Origin: Clostridiales bacterium | GTDB lineage: Bacteria > Bacillota > Clostridia > Saccharofermentanales > Saccharofermentanaceae | Length of the DNA stretch: 64,000 nt | Reading direction: 5' to 3' | Assembly (NCBI GenBank): GCA_017513085.1 | Contig: JAFWDK010000019.1 | Location: 124,001-188,000 of the forward strand | Part shown: positions 33,237 to 41,909 of the stretch, piece after piece | Position numbering within the stretch: position 1 is the stretch's first letter | Layout of the letters: the number at the start of each line of letters is the position of its first letter | The notes under the pieces: model-generated | What the model was told of the DNA's origin: nothing | The model's input: only the letters and a program-made list of their open reading frames with translations | The model's database searches: none | Translations under genes and position numbers: made by a program

Positions 33237-35026
33237 GATTTTTCCTCTTTTTTCTCTTCCGAGTCTTCCTCTTTTCGGTCAGTCAGAAATACTTTTAAAG
33301 CAGTCTTCCTTTCATCCGAATATGGTCTGGCGACCATGCGTTCCACCGTTCGGGTATCGCCGAGTATCCAAAGTTCCTGTTTTGCTCTTGTCACTGCAGT
33401 ATAAAGGAGATTCCGGTTGAAGATCGGACCATATTCATCCGGTAGCACCAGAAGCACATACTTCCACTCTGCCCCTTGAGCTTTATGCACTGTCAGAGCA
33501 TAAGCCAGTTCCAGATCCTGAACATTCTTAAGCGGATAAGTAGTATACCTTCCATCGTCAAAACTCACATCCACGCCAAGATCGGAATACCGGTATATCT
33601 TGCGGATAAAACCGATATCCCCGTTAAAAACGCCATCGTTGGAACTCCCGTCCGCGTTGTAACAAGGCAGGCGGTAGTTGTTTTTTACCTGGATCACCCG
33701 ATCGTTCATAGCGAAAAATTTCTTCACATTCTCACTCGGAGAAAGCGCGACTCTTGCACCGTTTCGTCCCGAGTACTGCCGCTGAAGAAAATCATTGATG
33801 CTCTCCGTGCTGAGAGCTCCGTTCTTCTTCGGGCAAAGAATGGCCATATCGCGCCAGACATCCATATGAAGATCCGGATTCAATGATTTCACCCATTGAC
33901 TGATATGAAACATTACTTCATCTTTTTTGCACGGGATCAGATGGCAATCTGTTCCTTCCTCTTCCGTAAAGTCTAAAGGCATTCCATGAAGGATCAGCGA
34001 AGCGTTCTTCACGATCTTACTGTTCTGAAGCTGACGGAAATTCTCCACCAGGGTACACACCGTAACCAATTTAGAAGCAATCAGATCCGCTAAGATCCGT
34101 CCTGCTCCGACAGAAGGCAACTGGTGGGAATCTCCCACCATGATCACGATTGCTTTGTCGGAAATACCGGAAAGAAAAGCAGAAAAAACCGTGGCGTCGA
34201 TCATGCTGGCTTCATCGAGAATAAAAACTTTTCCCGGATGTTTATTATCCTCGTTGAAAAAGAACGTCGTTTCATCAGACTCCTCGTCATATTCCGCACC
34301 CAAAAGCCGATGGAGAGTCTGCGCATAAGAATGCGTCACCTCGGACAGACGCTTAGCTGCTTTGCCCGTAGGCGCCGCACAAAAGACATCATCCGGGAAC
34401 TGGTTGACATAGTACTGGTAAATGACTCGCAAAATCGTAGTCTTTCCGGTACCCGGACCGCCATCCACCACAACAAAACGTTGTTTGAGAACACGTCGGA
34501 CTACCTCTTCCTGTTCAGGTGAAAGGTGGAATGTCTCGTTGATCTGCGACCACTTCAAAGCACGTTCCAGAAGATCTTCATCGATCTTTCTTTCTCTCAG
34601 GTTCCAGTTCAGGATCCGATGCGCAATATCCGCTTCCGCGCAAACCGCCGTATAATCAGCTACCCACACGTCTTCCTTTGACTTCGCGGCTCTTTCAAGC
34701 GAAGAAAAAATATGAAGCCGTGATTTTTCCTTATTCCAGTAGCAAAGCGCCAGCAGCTTCTGATCGATCTGCTGAGCGATCCAGGCCGGCACGATGCTTT
34801 GAACAAAATTCTTCTTATACTCCCCGCACTCTGCAGTACCCTTAAATGAGCAAAAAGTGCAAGGCAAAGAAAAATCACACTGATTCAATGCCCGCCGCAG
34901 GATGGAAGATATTTCATTCTTCCAATCCTGAAGCCGCATGAATGTGTGACCGTTCTTATCAAGGACTCCTTGAAATGAGCGGAGCAATGAATCATTTACA
35001 AAATTTTCCAGGCATAACCCTTCCAT
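33233..35026 (-). CDS. RecD-like superfamily 1 DNA helicase
   Basis: About 597 residues from the ATG at 35026 (GAGGG upstream). SF1B motifs are clear: Walker A DGGPGTGKTT (about 190), Walker B FILDEASMID, motif III GDSHQLPSVGAG, and C-terminal ALTVHKAQGAEWK and YTAVTRAKQEL. It is shorter than RecD2 (about 740-850) and has no visible HhH repeats. The N-terminus instead carries four cysteines, C50, C56, C59 and C67 (spacing 5, 2, 7), a possible metal or Fe-S site. No recB/recC or addAB is near. Ends in an acidic/basic charged tail. Confidence 0.9.
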   Translation of the reverse strand: MEGLCLENFVNDSLLRSFQGVLDKNGHTFMRLQDWKNEISSILRRALNQCDFSLPCTFCSFKGTAECGEYKKNFVQSIVPAWIAQQIDQKLLALCYWNKEKSRLHIFSSLERAAKSKEDVWVADYTAVCAEADIAHRILNWNLRERKIDEDLLERALKWSQINETFHLSPEQEEVVRRVLKQRFVVVDGGPGTGKTTILRVIYQYYVNQFPDDVFCAAPTGKAAKRLSEVTHSYAQTLHRLLGAEYDEESDETTFFFNEDNKHPGKVFILDEASMIDATVFSAFLSGISDKAIVIMVGDSHQLPSVGAGRILADLIASKLVTVCTLVENFRQLQNSKIVKNASLILHGMPLDFTEEEGTDCHLIPCKKDEVMFHISQWVKSLNPDLHMDVWRDMAILCPKKNGALSTESINDFLQRQYSGRNGARVALSPSENVKKFFAMNDRVIQVKNNYRLPCYNADGSSNDGVFNGDIGFIRKIYRYSDLGVDVSFDDGRYTTYPLKNVQDLELAYALTVHKAQGAEWKYVLLVLPDEYGPIFNRNLLYTAVTRAKQELWILGDTRTVERMVARPYSDERKTALKVFLTDRKEEDSEEKKEEKS

Positions 35027-35091
35027 CGTTCCCTCACCATTCAAGAAACCTATGAGTCCGGCAAAAACCGGCTATTCTGCAGTTGTACTTC

Positions 35092-36285
35092 TCAGATTCC
35101 TGCCTTCTGACGGAGGATCTCCGCCTTGTCGGTCTTCTCCCACGGGAAGCCGGCATCGTCACGGCCAAAGTGACCATAAGCAGCTGTCGCTTTATAAATC
35201 GGTCGACGGAGGTCGAGATCACGGATAATGGCAGCCGGACGAAGATCAAAAGTCTCATTTACCAGCTCAGTAATCTTTTCGTCAGAAATCTTTCCTGTTC
35301 CAAACGTATCCACCATGATCGATACCGGACGGGCAACACCGATCGCATAGGCAAACTGGATCTCGCACTCTTCCGCAATACCGGAAGCCACGATATTCTT
35401 CGCAATGTAACGGGCTGCATATGCAGCGGAACGATCCACCTTCGTCGGATCTTTTCCTGAAAAAGCACCGCCGCCGTGACGGGCGTATCCACCATATGTA
35501 TCTACGATGATCTTTCTTCCGGTAAGACCACTGTCACCCTGCGGGCCGCCTACAACAAAACGTCCTGTCGGATTGATGTATATCTTTGTGTTCTCATCCA
35601 CATACTCTTTCGGGAGGATCGGGAAGATAACATGCTCCTTGATCTTCTCGGCCAGTTCTTCCTGGCTGACTGTATCAGAATGCTGGGAAGAGATGACAAC
35701 TGCTTCAATACGCTTCGGCACACGACCGTCATACTCAATGGTGACCTGGCTCTTTCCGTCCGGACGGAGGAAAGGAAGTGTGCCGTCTTTTCTGACCTGA
35801 GTCAGACGACGTGTCAGTTTATGTGCCAGCGAGATCGGCAACGGCATAAACTCAGGTGTATCGTTATTTGCATATCCGAACATCATGCCCTGGTCACCGG
35901 CACCGGTATCCAGTTCACTGTCATCAATATGTTCTCTTGCTTCCAAAGACTTATTTACGCCCTGAGCAATATCCGGAGACTGTTCATCGATTGAAGTCAG
36001 GATCGCGCATGTCTTATAGTCAAATCCCAGATCGCTGCCGTCATATCCGATTTCTTTTACTGTATCACGGACGATCGACGGAATATCGACATAGGATGTA
36101 GTGGAGATCTCACCCATGACAAATACCATACCTGTCGTACAGGTCGTCTCACAAGCCACGCGTGCCATCGGATCATCCGCGATGATCGCATCAAGCACTG
36201 CATCCGAGATCTGATCGCAGATCTTATCCGGATGTCCTTCTGTCACCGACTCAGATGTAAATAACCATTTTCCTGTTCTGTTCAT
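35092..36285 (-). CDS. metK: S-adenosylmethionine synthetase
   Basis: Makes SAM from methionine and ATP. The 397 residues contain [20 protein letters not shown], the signature [12 protein letters not shown], and [19 protein letters not shown]. Length is typical. A SAM-I riboswitch and a consensus promoter lie directly upstream, so the gene is repressed when SAM is plentiful. Confidence 0.98.
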   Translation of the reverse strand: MNRTGKWLFTSESVTEGHPDKICDQISDAVLDAIIADDPMARVACETTCTTGMVFVMGEISTTSYVDIPSIVRDTVKEIGYDGSDLGFDYKTCAILTSIDEQSPDIAQGVNKSLEAREHIDDSELDTGAGDQGMMFGYANNDTPEFMPLPISLAHKLTRRLTQVRKDGTLPFLRPDGKSQVTIEYDGRVPKRIEAVVISSQHSDTVSQEELAEKIKEHVIFPILPKEYVDENTKIYINPTGRFVVGGPQGDSGLTGRKIIVDTYGGYARHGGGAFSGKDPTKVDRSAAYAARYIAKNIVASGIAEECEIQFAYAIGVARPVSIMVDTFGTGKISDEKITELVNETFDLRPAAIIRDLDLRRPIYKATAAYGHFGRDDAGFPWEKTDKAEILRQKAGI

Positions 36286-36310
36286 AAAAACCTCCTGATT
36301 CTATAGAAAC

Positions 36311-36470
36311 AAAAAACCTCTCCTGATAAATCAGAGGAAAGGCTTACACATGTCATATAATCAAATCCTCATCTTTCAGGCTATACCTGCTGGACTTGGC
36401 ACCGCTGCTCGCCGCGGTTGCCGGACTTCATAGGGCCAGATCCCTCCGTCACTCTTGATAAGAGATGAAT
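36311..36470 (-). ncRNA. SAM-I (S-box) riboswitch controlling metK
   Basis: The minus strand carries the S-box core: P1 5' strand CUUAUC (36457-36462), AAGAGUGACGGAGGGAUCUG, then GGCCC, AUGAAGUCCGGCAACC, a P3 hairpin CCGC/GCGG, GGUGCCAAGUCC, and P1 3' strand GAUGAG (36368-36373). The expression platform is a hairpin (36316-36342) followed by TTTTTTG. This is the transcription-termination layout known for S-box leaders. Confidence 0.95.
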
Positions 36471-36493
36471 TTCATTTCAAATTTTTCGCTCTG

Positions 36494-36522
36494 ATGATAC
36501 CACTCATCAGGATGTATTGCAA
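36494..36522 (-). promoter_or_regulatory. Sigma-A promoter of metK leader
   Basis: TTGCAA, 17 bp, TATCAT with a TGG extension on the minus strand, directly upstream of the riboswitch. A short dyad (CTGATGA/TCATCAG) covers the -10. Confidence 0.7.
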
Positions 36523-36586
36523 CATAAAAATTTTTGTATCGCAGTTTCAGGGAGTTCCGGATAAAAAGTAGTAATCTTCGTTCTTT

Positions 36587-36603
36587 TGTCGAGATTTGTC
36601 GAA
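36587..36603 (+). promoter_or_regulatory. Two tandem Spo0A-box-like sites before the Tad pilus operon
   Basis: TGTCGAG (36587-36593) and the perfect box TGTCGAA (36597-36603) are in direct repeat exactly 10 bp apart, the arrangement of tandem 0A boxes, about 60 bp before the first Tad gene. A TTAAAT at 36625-36630 could be the -10. Binding by Spo0A is inferred from consensus only. Confidence 0.45.
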
Positions 36604-36663
36604 ATCATTTTTGTTCGTTCGTGCTTAAATAGACCCACATCGATTTTGGAGGTGACTTCACAC

Positions 36664-37608
36664 ATGGGCATAACGAAAACCATTTGCATCCTTGACTCTG
36701 ATCCTTGTTTTTCTTCGTTACTTATTTCCAGGATCAAGCGTCAACTACCTCAGCATCTGGCCTTTCGCCTGAATAAAGACATTCTTCTGTCCAGATCAGA
36801 TCTGCTTCTGGACAACGACTATATTCTTTATAACCAGCATGAGATCAGCGAAAAGGAATTGCTTTCACACTGCAATCCGGCCAAATCCCCTCACTTGATC
36901 CCTCTCCTGGCCGAGGAAAAACCATATCCTCCTAAAGATGTTCTCATGCTGGTTCACGAAATCGAATCCCGGCTTGGGCTGGGTATGATCCCCCTTCCGT
37001 TGGAAAGCAATATCCAAACAGCATTAGTGCTTTCCTTCGTTCCCCCGGAAGAACGGGAGATCCATGTTCAAAAACAGATCTCCCGTTCTCTTTCCGATTT
37101 CGCCCACGTAGTACGCCTGGACATCATGCCGGGTATCATTATGCCCTGTGATCCGGAATATCCGGATGCACCTGTTTACCAGCAGGTATCCGGTATCTCT
37201 TCACTTTTGGAACGTCTGTCCAAACGAGGTTTCTCATATAAGGATATACCTATGTTTCTGGAACCGGATCCATACGGCGATCTCCGTTTCGGAAAACCTG
37301 TGCATTCAGATGACGTGATTTCTGCACACACGCGCACACTTCATCTTCTGATCCGTAAGACCGTGGAGTATCTTCGTACATTGGAAGATTCCTCTCTTCT
37401 GATCGCAGTTGCAGACGGCATCAGTTTCAGGCGCATGCAGTCACTCAGTAAAAGTCTTTCACATCTGGAGATTCTGACTCCACTTCACATCGAGAAAGAC
37501 TATATGCTGTGCAACGAAATCGACACGATCGTCAAGCAGCACACCGGAACATCACACATTGATTTTCCCTATCGTATCCAGCTGAAAAAAGAAAGGATAG
37601 CAGTATGA
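36664..37608 (+). CDS. TadZ/CpaE-like pilus assembly protein without Walker A
   Basis: About 314 residues from the ATG at 36664 (perfect GGAGGTGA, 9 nt upstream). The N-terminus (CILDSDPCFSSLL) resembles an atypical receiver domain, followed by a ParA/MinD-like region in which LVLSFVPPEEREIHVQ stands where the deviant Walker A should be, so ATP binding is probably lost. The rest fits degenerate TadZ proteins that place the Tad machine at the membrane. Identity rests mainly on position before tadA. Its stop overlaps the tadA start (ATGA). Confidence 0.65.
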   Translation: MGITKTICILDSDPCFSSLLISRIKRQLPQHLAFRLNKDILLSRSDLLLDNDYILYNQHEISEKELLSHCNPAKSPHLIPLLAEEKPYPPKDVLMLVHEIESRLGLGMIPLPLESNIQTALVLSFVPPEEREIHVQKQISRSLSDFAHVVRLDIMPGIIMPCDPEYPDAPVYQQVSGISSLLERLSKRGFSYKDIPMFLEPDPYGDLRFGKPVHSDDVISAHTRTLHLLIRKTVEYLRTLEDSSLLIAVADGISFRRMQSLSKSLSHLEILTPLHIEKDYMLCNEIDTIVKQHTGTSHIDFPYRIQLKKERIAV

Positions 37609-38813
37609 AAACAGAAGAAAAAACTGTCGTGGACATGAGTGAACTGACCACCATGATCCTTCAGGCGATGCATCAGTATGAAGAAGTAGATGACATGACG
37701 TTTAAAGAGATCATTGCCGATATCATCAATCAATCTTCCAAGTATGGAAAGATGCCCCTTGAAGAAAAACGGCAACTGGCTGTCCGTCTGTTTAACAGAA
37801 TGCGCAGGCTGGACATTCTCCAACCTCTCATGGATGACGAGAGCGTAACAGAAATCATGGTGAACGGACCATCTCACATCTTCTATGAGAAGGGAGGTCG
37901 TCTGTTTCCATCCGATCTTAAGTTTGATGACAGCTCGACGTTAGAGCAGTTGATCATGCATTTCTTCTCTACCGCCAATCGTCCACTGAACGAAGCTTTT
38001 CCTATTGCAGATCTACGTCTTCCTGATGGTTCGCGTGCCAACGCCGTTCTCTCTCCTGTTGCACCGGACGGTCCGATCTTTACCATCAGAAAATTCACCG
38101 GTATTCATCAGGATATTCAGACTTTGGTCCGTAGTGGGTTTTTAAGCAAAGATGCAGCTCTTTATCTATCGCATGCCGTCATATCTAAGAAAACGATTTT
38201 TTTGTGTGGTGGTACGGGCTCCGGCAAGACAACATTTCTAAATGTTTTGTCTTCGTTTATTCCGAAAAACGAGAGAGTCGTAACGATCGAAGACTCCGCA
38301 GAACTATCCCTTCAGGGCATCTCCAATCTGGTACGTCTGGAGTCGAGATTACCAGGACCGGATGGCCACGGAAATATAGACATTGGTCTCCTGATACGGA
38401 CGGCCTTACGTATGCGACCGGACCGGATCGTTGTCGGAGAAGTTAGAGGCAGTGAAGCTGCTGATATGCTTCATGCATTGCATACCGGACACCCGGGTTC
38501 ACTTTGTACCGGTCACGCCAACTCATGTTTTGAAATGCTAGAACGATTAGTAACTATGGTCATGGCCGGATCCACTCTGCCATATGATGCCGTGATCCGA
38601 CAAATTGCCATGGGTGTGGATATTCTTATTCACATTACCAGAGGACGGAATGGTCAGCGTTATATTGACGAAATCGTAGAAGTCTGCCCTATCGTCGACA
38701 ATCATTTCCAAACTAAAACTATTTTCAAATACAAGGAGGGACATGGTCTTGAAAAGCTTTACGTTCAAACACCTGCATCCGAAGCTGTCAAATCTGATGA
38801 GCAAAGAAGATGA
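37605..38813 (+). CDS. tadA: Tad pilus assembly ATPase TadA/CpaF
   Basis: Secretion ATPase of 402 residues that powers Flp pilin assembly. N-terminal part with VTEIMVNGPSHIFYEKGGRL, Asp box region VVTIEDSAEL, Walker A CGGTGSGKTT (about 200), Walker B RPDRIVVGEVRG and His box TGHPGSLCTGHANS. All catalytic motifs intact. It overlaps the downstream tadBC gene by about 70 bp and the upstream gene by 4 bp. Confidence 0.95.
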   Translation: MKTEEKTVVDMSELTTMILQAMHQYEEVDDMTFKEIIADIINQSSKYGKMPLEEKRQLAVRLFNRMRRLDILQPLMDDESVTEIMVNGPSHIFYEKGGRLFPSDLKFDDSSTLEQLIMHFFSTANRPLNEAFPIADLRLPDGSRANAVLSPVAPDGPIFTIRKFTGIHQDIQTLVRSGFLSKDAALYLSHAVISKKTIFLCGGTGSGKTTFLNVLSSFIPKNERVVTIEDSAELSLQGISNLVRLESRLPGPDGHGNIDIGLLIRTALRMRPDRIVVGEVRGSEAADMLHALHTGHPGSLCTGHANSCFEMLERLVTMVMAGSTLPYDAVIRQIAMGVDILIHITRGRNGQRYIDEIVEVCPIVDNHFQTKTIFKYKEGHGLEKLYVQTPASEAVKSDEQRR

Positions 38814-40335
38814 AACCGAAATACGAAAACTCAGCCGTAAGACATACCTTGCTTTTATGAGCAAATGTCTACCGATTTATCCGCTTTGCGCCTTTTTGGT
38901 TTTTCTCTTATCAAGTGCTTTTCTGCCACAAGCAAAACTTCGTCTCCTTCTGTCGATTCCACTCGGTATTTTTCCGTTTGTTTCATGTGTACGTGTACTG
39001 TATGGCAAACGAACATCAACATTGCGTGCGCAGAATAAAGTTCTGATGCAATCCCTTTGCACATCCGTCTCAGACGGATACTCGATCGAGCGGGCATTTC
39101 TTTGTGCACGTGTCGATATTGAGAAAGCATTTGGCAAGAGAGCGGCCTTTGCGCATGCGTTGAAAGACATGGAGCATCAAATCAATGCACACGAACCTTT
39201 GGACCGGTGTGTGACCCGCTTCTGCCATAAACTCGATTACTATGAAACACTTCCAGTTCTTCATGCACTCTCATTACAAAAAACCGTCGGGAATCAGATC
39301 ATATCCATACTTCGCAGCAGCTGTCAGATGCTGTCGGAGCTTCATGCAGTCGCATCAGAAGTCGAAGCAAATAATTCAGGCAAAAATACCGAAGCATTGC
39401 TTCTGTCTATGATGCCTTTCGGTATCACTTACATGCTTTCCGTAACCAGTGCTGACTATCTTTCGCAGTCACAGAACACAGGCATAGGAAAATTATTGAT
39501 GATCGCCTCTTTTGTAATAGCTGTTTTTTCCTGTACCTACCTGTTTTCCTTGATTGGTGAACGTCCATCCAAAAACTATTTTTCTTTCTCGAAAACAAAG
39601 AAGCAAGTTCCGCGATTTATTAGGAAATGTACCACTTTTCTGATCCGGAATCTTCCTTCCATGTATACCACGAGGATCTATGAATGGTGCACAGAGATCT
39701 CTTTTTCAACTCATGATGCATTCGAAGCTTTTTTGAATAAGGTCTTGTCGACCATTCTCCTTTGTACACCACTGTTTACACTCATGTGTATTCTTCTTTC
39801 CTTACCCTTGTTTCTGGTTCCGATATCGCTGATCGTAATACTGATCTTATTGCACGTGGACCAGCAGTCGCAAGTCAACAAAAGACGATTGATACTTATG
39901 GAAGATCTTCCACTTTTTATCTCCATGCTCTCCACTCTTTTAGATTCCGGAATTCTTCTTCCTAAAGCTCTACAAACATGCGGATATGCATTCGCCAACC
40001 AAAGCTGTCTGAGCCAGGAATTACAGAACATCGTCATGTCTGTAGAAGGCGGTGTCAGCGCTGCAGATGCGTTAGAAAAATTTTCTCACAGGATCAGTAT
40101 CCCCGAAGCGCAATCAGCTTTACTGCTTGCCGCTCGGTATGAGCGTTCAGGAGGTTCGGAAGTTCTCGGATTGCTTCGCCTGCAAGCCTCCTCATGTTGG
40201 GCACTTTGTCGGAATGCTTCGCGAAAGAAGCGCGAACGTGAAGCATTCACCATGATATTACCAATGATGCTTGATTTCGTATCTGTACTCCTGGTAGCCG
40301 TTGCTCCAGCACTGAACACGTTTCAAACGATATAG
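38743..40335 (+). CDS. Fused TadB-TadC inner membrane platform protein
   Basis: 530 residues with two T2SSF-type (GspF) units in one chain: unit 1 (about 95-275) with NKVLMQSLCTSVSDGYSIERAF-like start and flanking TM helices, unit 2 (about 385-525) with MEDLPLFISMLSTLLDSG. Hydrophobic segments lie about 43-85, 225-275, 335-370 and 505-525. Usual Tad loci have separate tadB and tadC genes of about 300 codons. The start is uncertain: ATG 38743 lies only 2 nt after GGAGGG, whereas TTG 38749 has ideal spacing. Confidence 0.8.
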   Translation: MVLKSFTFKHLHPKLSNLMSKEDETEIRKLSRKTYLAFMSKCLPIYPLCAFLVFLLSSAFLPQAKLRLLLSIPLGIFPFVSCVRVLYGKRTSTLRAQNKVLMQSLCTSVSDGYSIERAFLCARVDIEKAFGKRAAFAHALKDMEHQINAHEPLDRCVTRFCHKLDYYETLPVLHALSLQKTVGNQIISILRSSCQMLSELHAVASEVEANNSGKNTEALLLSMMPFGITYMLSVTSADYLSQSQNTGIGKLLMIASFVIAVFSCTYLFSLIGERPSKNYFSFSKTKKQVPRFIRKCTTFLIRNLPSMYTTRIYEWCTEISFSTHDAFEAFLNKVLSTILLCTPLFTLMCILLSLPLFLVPISLIVILILLHVDQQSQVNKRRLILMEDLPLFISMLSTLLDSGILLPKALQTCGYAFANQSCLSQELQNIVMSVEGGVSAADALEKFSHRISIPEAQSALLLAARYERSGGSEVLGLLRLQASSCWALCRNASRKKREREAFTMILPMMLDFVSVLLVAVAPALNTFQTI

Positions 40336-40344
40336 GAGGTACCA

Positions 40345-40527
40345 ATGAAGAAACTGAACAAACATTCATTCATTAATGCAAAAAAAGGTATGGGAACAGT
40401 AGAAGTCGTAATCATTATCGCTATCTTGGTTGCTCTGGCACTGACTTTCAGGAGTGCGCTGACCAAGTATGCAAGCGCCGTTATGGGGCATGTCTTTGAC
40501 GAGGAAAAAGTAATCGGCCAGATCTGA
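40345..40527 (+). CDS. Flp-type (type IVb) prepilin
   Basis: 60 residues. Basic leader of about 15 residues, processing site KKG before MGTVE with Glu at mature position 5, and a hydrophobic alpha-1 helix VVIIIAILVALALTF. The short length and position after tadBC fit Flp pilins. GGAGG lies 7 nt before the ATG. Prepilin peptidase is not in the window. A 10-bp inverted repeat overlaps its stop codon. Confidence 0.85.
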   Translation: MKKLNKHSFINAKKGMGTVEVVIIIAILVALALTFRSALTKYASAVMGHVFDEEKVIGQI

Positions 40528-40547
40528 TCGATAAAAAGATCAGATCT
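40520..40547 (+). repeat. Intercistronic hairpin between pilin and FHA genes
   Basis: Perfect inverted repeat AGATCTGATC/GATCAGATCT with an 8-nt loop, starting at the end of the pilin reading frame. No T run follows, so it is more likely to stabilise the pilin mRNA or limit read-through than to terminate. Confidence 0.6.
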
Positions 40548-40567
40548 AATCTTTGAAGGAGCAGCAA

Positions 40568-41782
40568 ATGAGTACAGAGAATAATCACTATGAAAAAGGT
40601 CCATTTGGACAACATTATATTATCCATCTGCAAAGCAATGATGAGATCTGTCTGCACGCGCTTTCCATTTTGCAGGCAGACCTCGTCTCCTGCTACCTTC
40701 CCGTATATAAAAACTTCGATGAACAATCCTTATCCGTGAATATCAACGGATGTATTCCGCTCAGAGAACTCAAAGGGAAAGATAAAGCATACGTATATCG
40801 TCATTACCGATCTCTTCTGACGTCGTTTTTCAGTGAGATCGTCCGTTCTTTGAAGTATGCTCTCCCATTAAGCGGAATATGTTGTCTGGAAGAGCACCTG
40901 TATTTCAATCAATTCAGCCAGAGGTTTATGTGTATCTATTTGCCCGTAAAATCCAAGCTGCAAAATCAGAAACCTCTTCTTTCTGCTTTTGATGAGAACG
41001 CCCTGGAAGAATTATTGCGTGTTCCATACGATAAAAAATGGATCACTCCACGAGCCACGGAAGAATTATATCGTCTATTCCGTTCGGATGACGAATGTAC
41101 AGTCTCAGCATTTCTCCAGAAAAGATTCTGGGACTACTGCCGAAAAATACCTGATACACTAATGAAACTCCTTACTCTATGGGGACTGATACTCTTCTCA
41201 TTTATTATATTCTCCGGAAGGATCGAACGTGTACTACATAATCCGATCCTGTCTACATTGCCAAATCTTCTCTTCCTAATCTCCACAGCCATAACAGTCT
41301 ATAGACTCATTCTTTTCAGTCGGCAAAATAACAAACTGAAAAATGCCATAACAGAGAGTAAACAGCAACGAAGAAAAACACGAAATGCACAGATGCTATT
41401 CCCGGCAGAAAACGAATTAGAGCGCGAAGCGAGTCCGGATTCCGATCTTCTACCGGACCCGATTCTTTTTCAAGAGATCACAGCTGCCGGTACTTCTGCA
41501 TATGCCATACATCAATTTACGATCTGGACGGAAGAATTCGTAGTAGGAGAAGATTCGGATTGCTGTGATTATTCGATCGGTCATCATCATCTTTCTCTGA
41601 AACATGCCATGTTCGTGAAAGATCCGACGGGTATCTATGTCCGGGATCTGGATTCCCAAAGCGGAACTTTTGTGAATCGTAGAAGGCTACTCAAAAACGA
41701 GAAAGTTTATCTGGAGGATGGTGATATTCTTGGGCTGGGAGACATGGAATTCCGTACATGCTATGTTCACGGGATCCTCTGA
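40568..41782 (+). CDS. Membrane protein with C-terminal FHA domain (DUF6382-like)
   Basis: 404 residues from the ATG at 40568 (GAAGGAG 6 nt upstream). N-terminal domain (about 1-190) resembles the DUF6382 domain found with FHA in clostridial Tad loci; two TM segments (about 205-225 and 235-255) follow; a basic linker; then an FHA domain (about 310-395) with VVGEDSDCCDYSIG, HHHLSLKHAMF and SQSGTFVNRRRL, the phosphothreonine-binding core Arg replaced by Glu-Asp at the first loop. The likely role is phosphorylation-dependent control of pilus assembly (inference). Last gene of the Tad operon. Confidence 0.82.
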   Translation: MSTENNHYEKGPFGQHYIIHLQSNDEICLHALSILQADLVSCYLPVYKNFDEQSLSVNINGCIPLRELKGKDKAYVYRHYRSLLTSFFSEIVRSLKYALPLSGICCLEEHLYFNQFSQRFMCIYLPVKSKLQNQKPLLSAFDENALEELLRVPYDKKWITPRATEELYRLFRSDDECTVSAFLQKRFWDYCRKIPDTLMKLLTLWGLILFSFIIFSGRIERVLHNPILSTLPNLLFLISTAITVYRLILFSRQNNKLKNAITESKQQRRKTRNAQMLFPAENELEREASPDSDLLPDPILFQEITAAGTSAYAIHQFTIWTEEFVVGEDSDCCDYSIGHHHLSLKHAMFVKDPTGIYVRDLDSQSGTFVNRRRLLKNEKVYLEDGDILGLGDMEFRTCYVHGIL

Positions 41783-41827
41783 ACAGATCGTCTGATGAAG
41801 ACCAGATAAAAATCCTTGAACATAAAA

Positions 41828-41875
41828 GAGGTTGTCTCTTTTACGGTGTGGAAAAAGCCGTTAAGAGACAACCTC
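41828..41875. terminator. Bidirectional terminator between Tad and secreted-protein operons
   Basis: 13-bp perfect stem GAGGTTGTCTCTT/AAGAGACAACCTC around a 22-nt loop, between two convergent operons. T tracts are short on both sides. Confidence 0.7.
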
Positions 41876-41909
41876 CCTATTATGGAGACGGAATCCTTTT
41901 ATCTATCAA

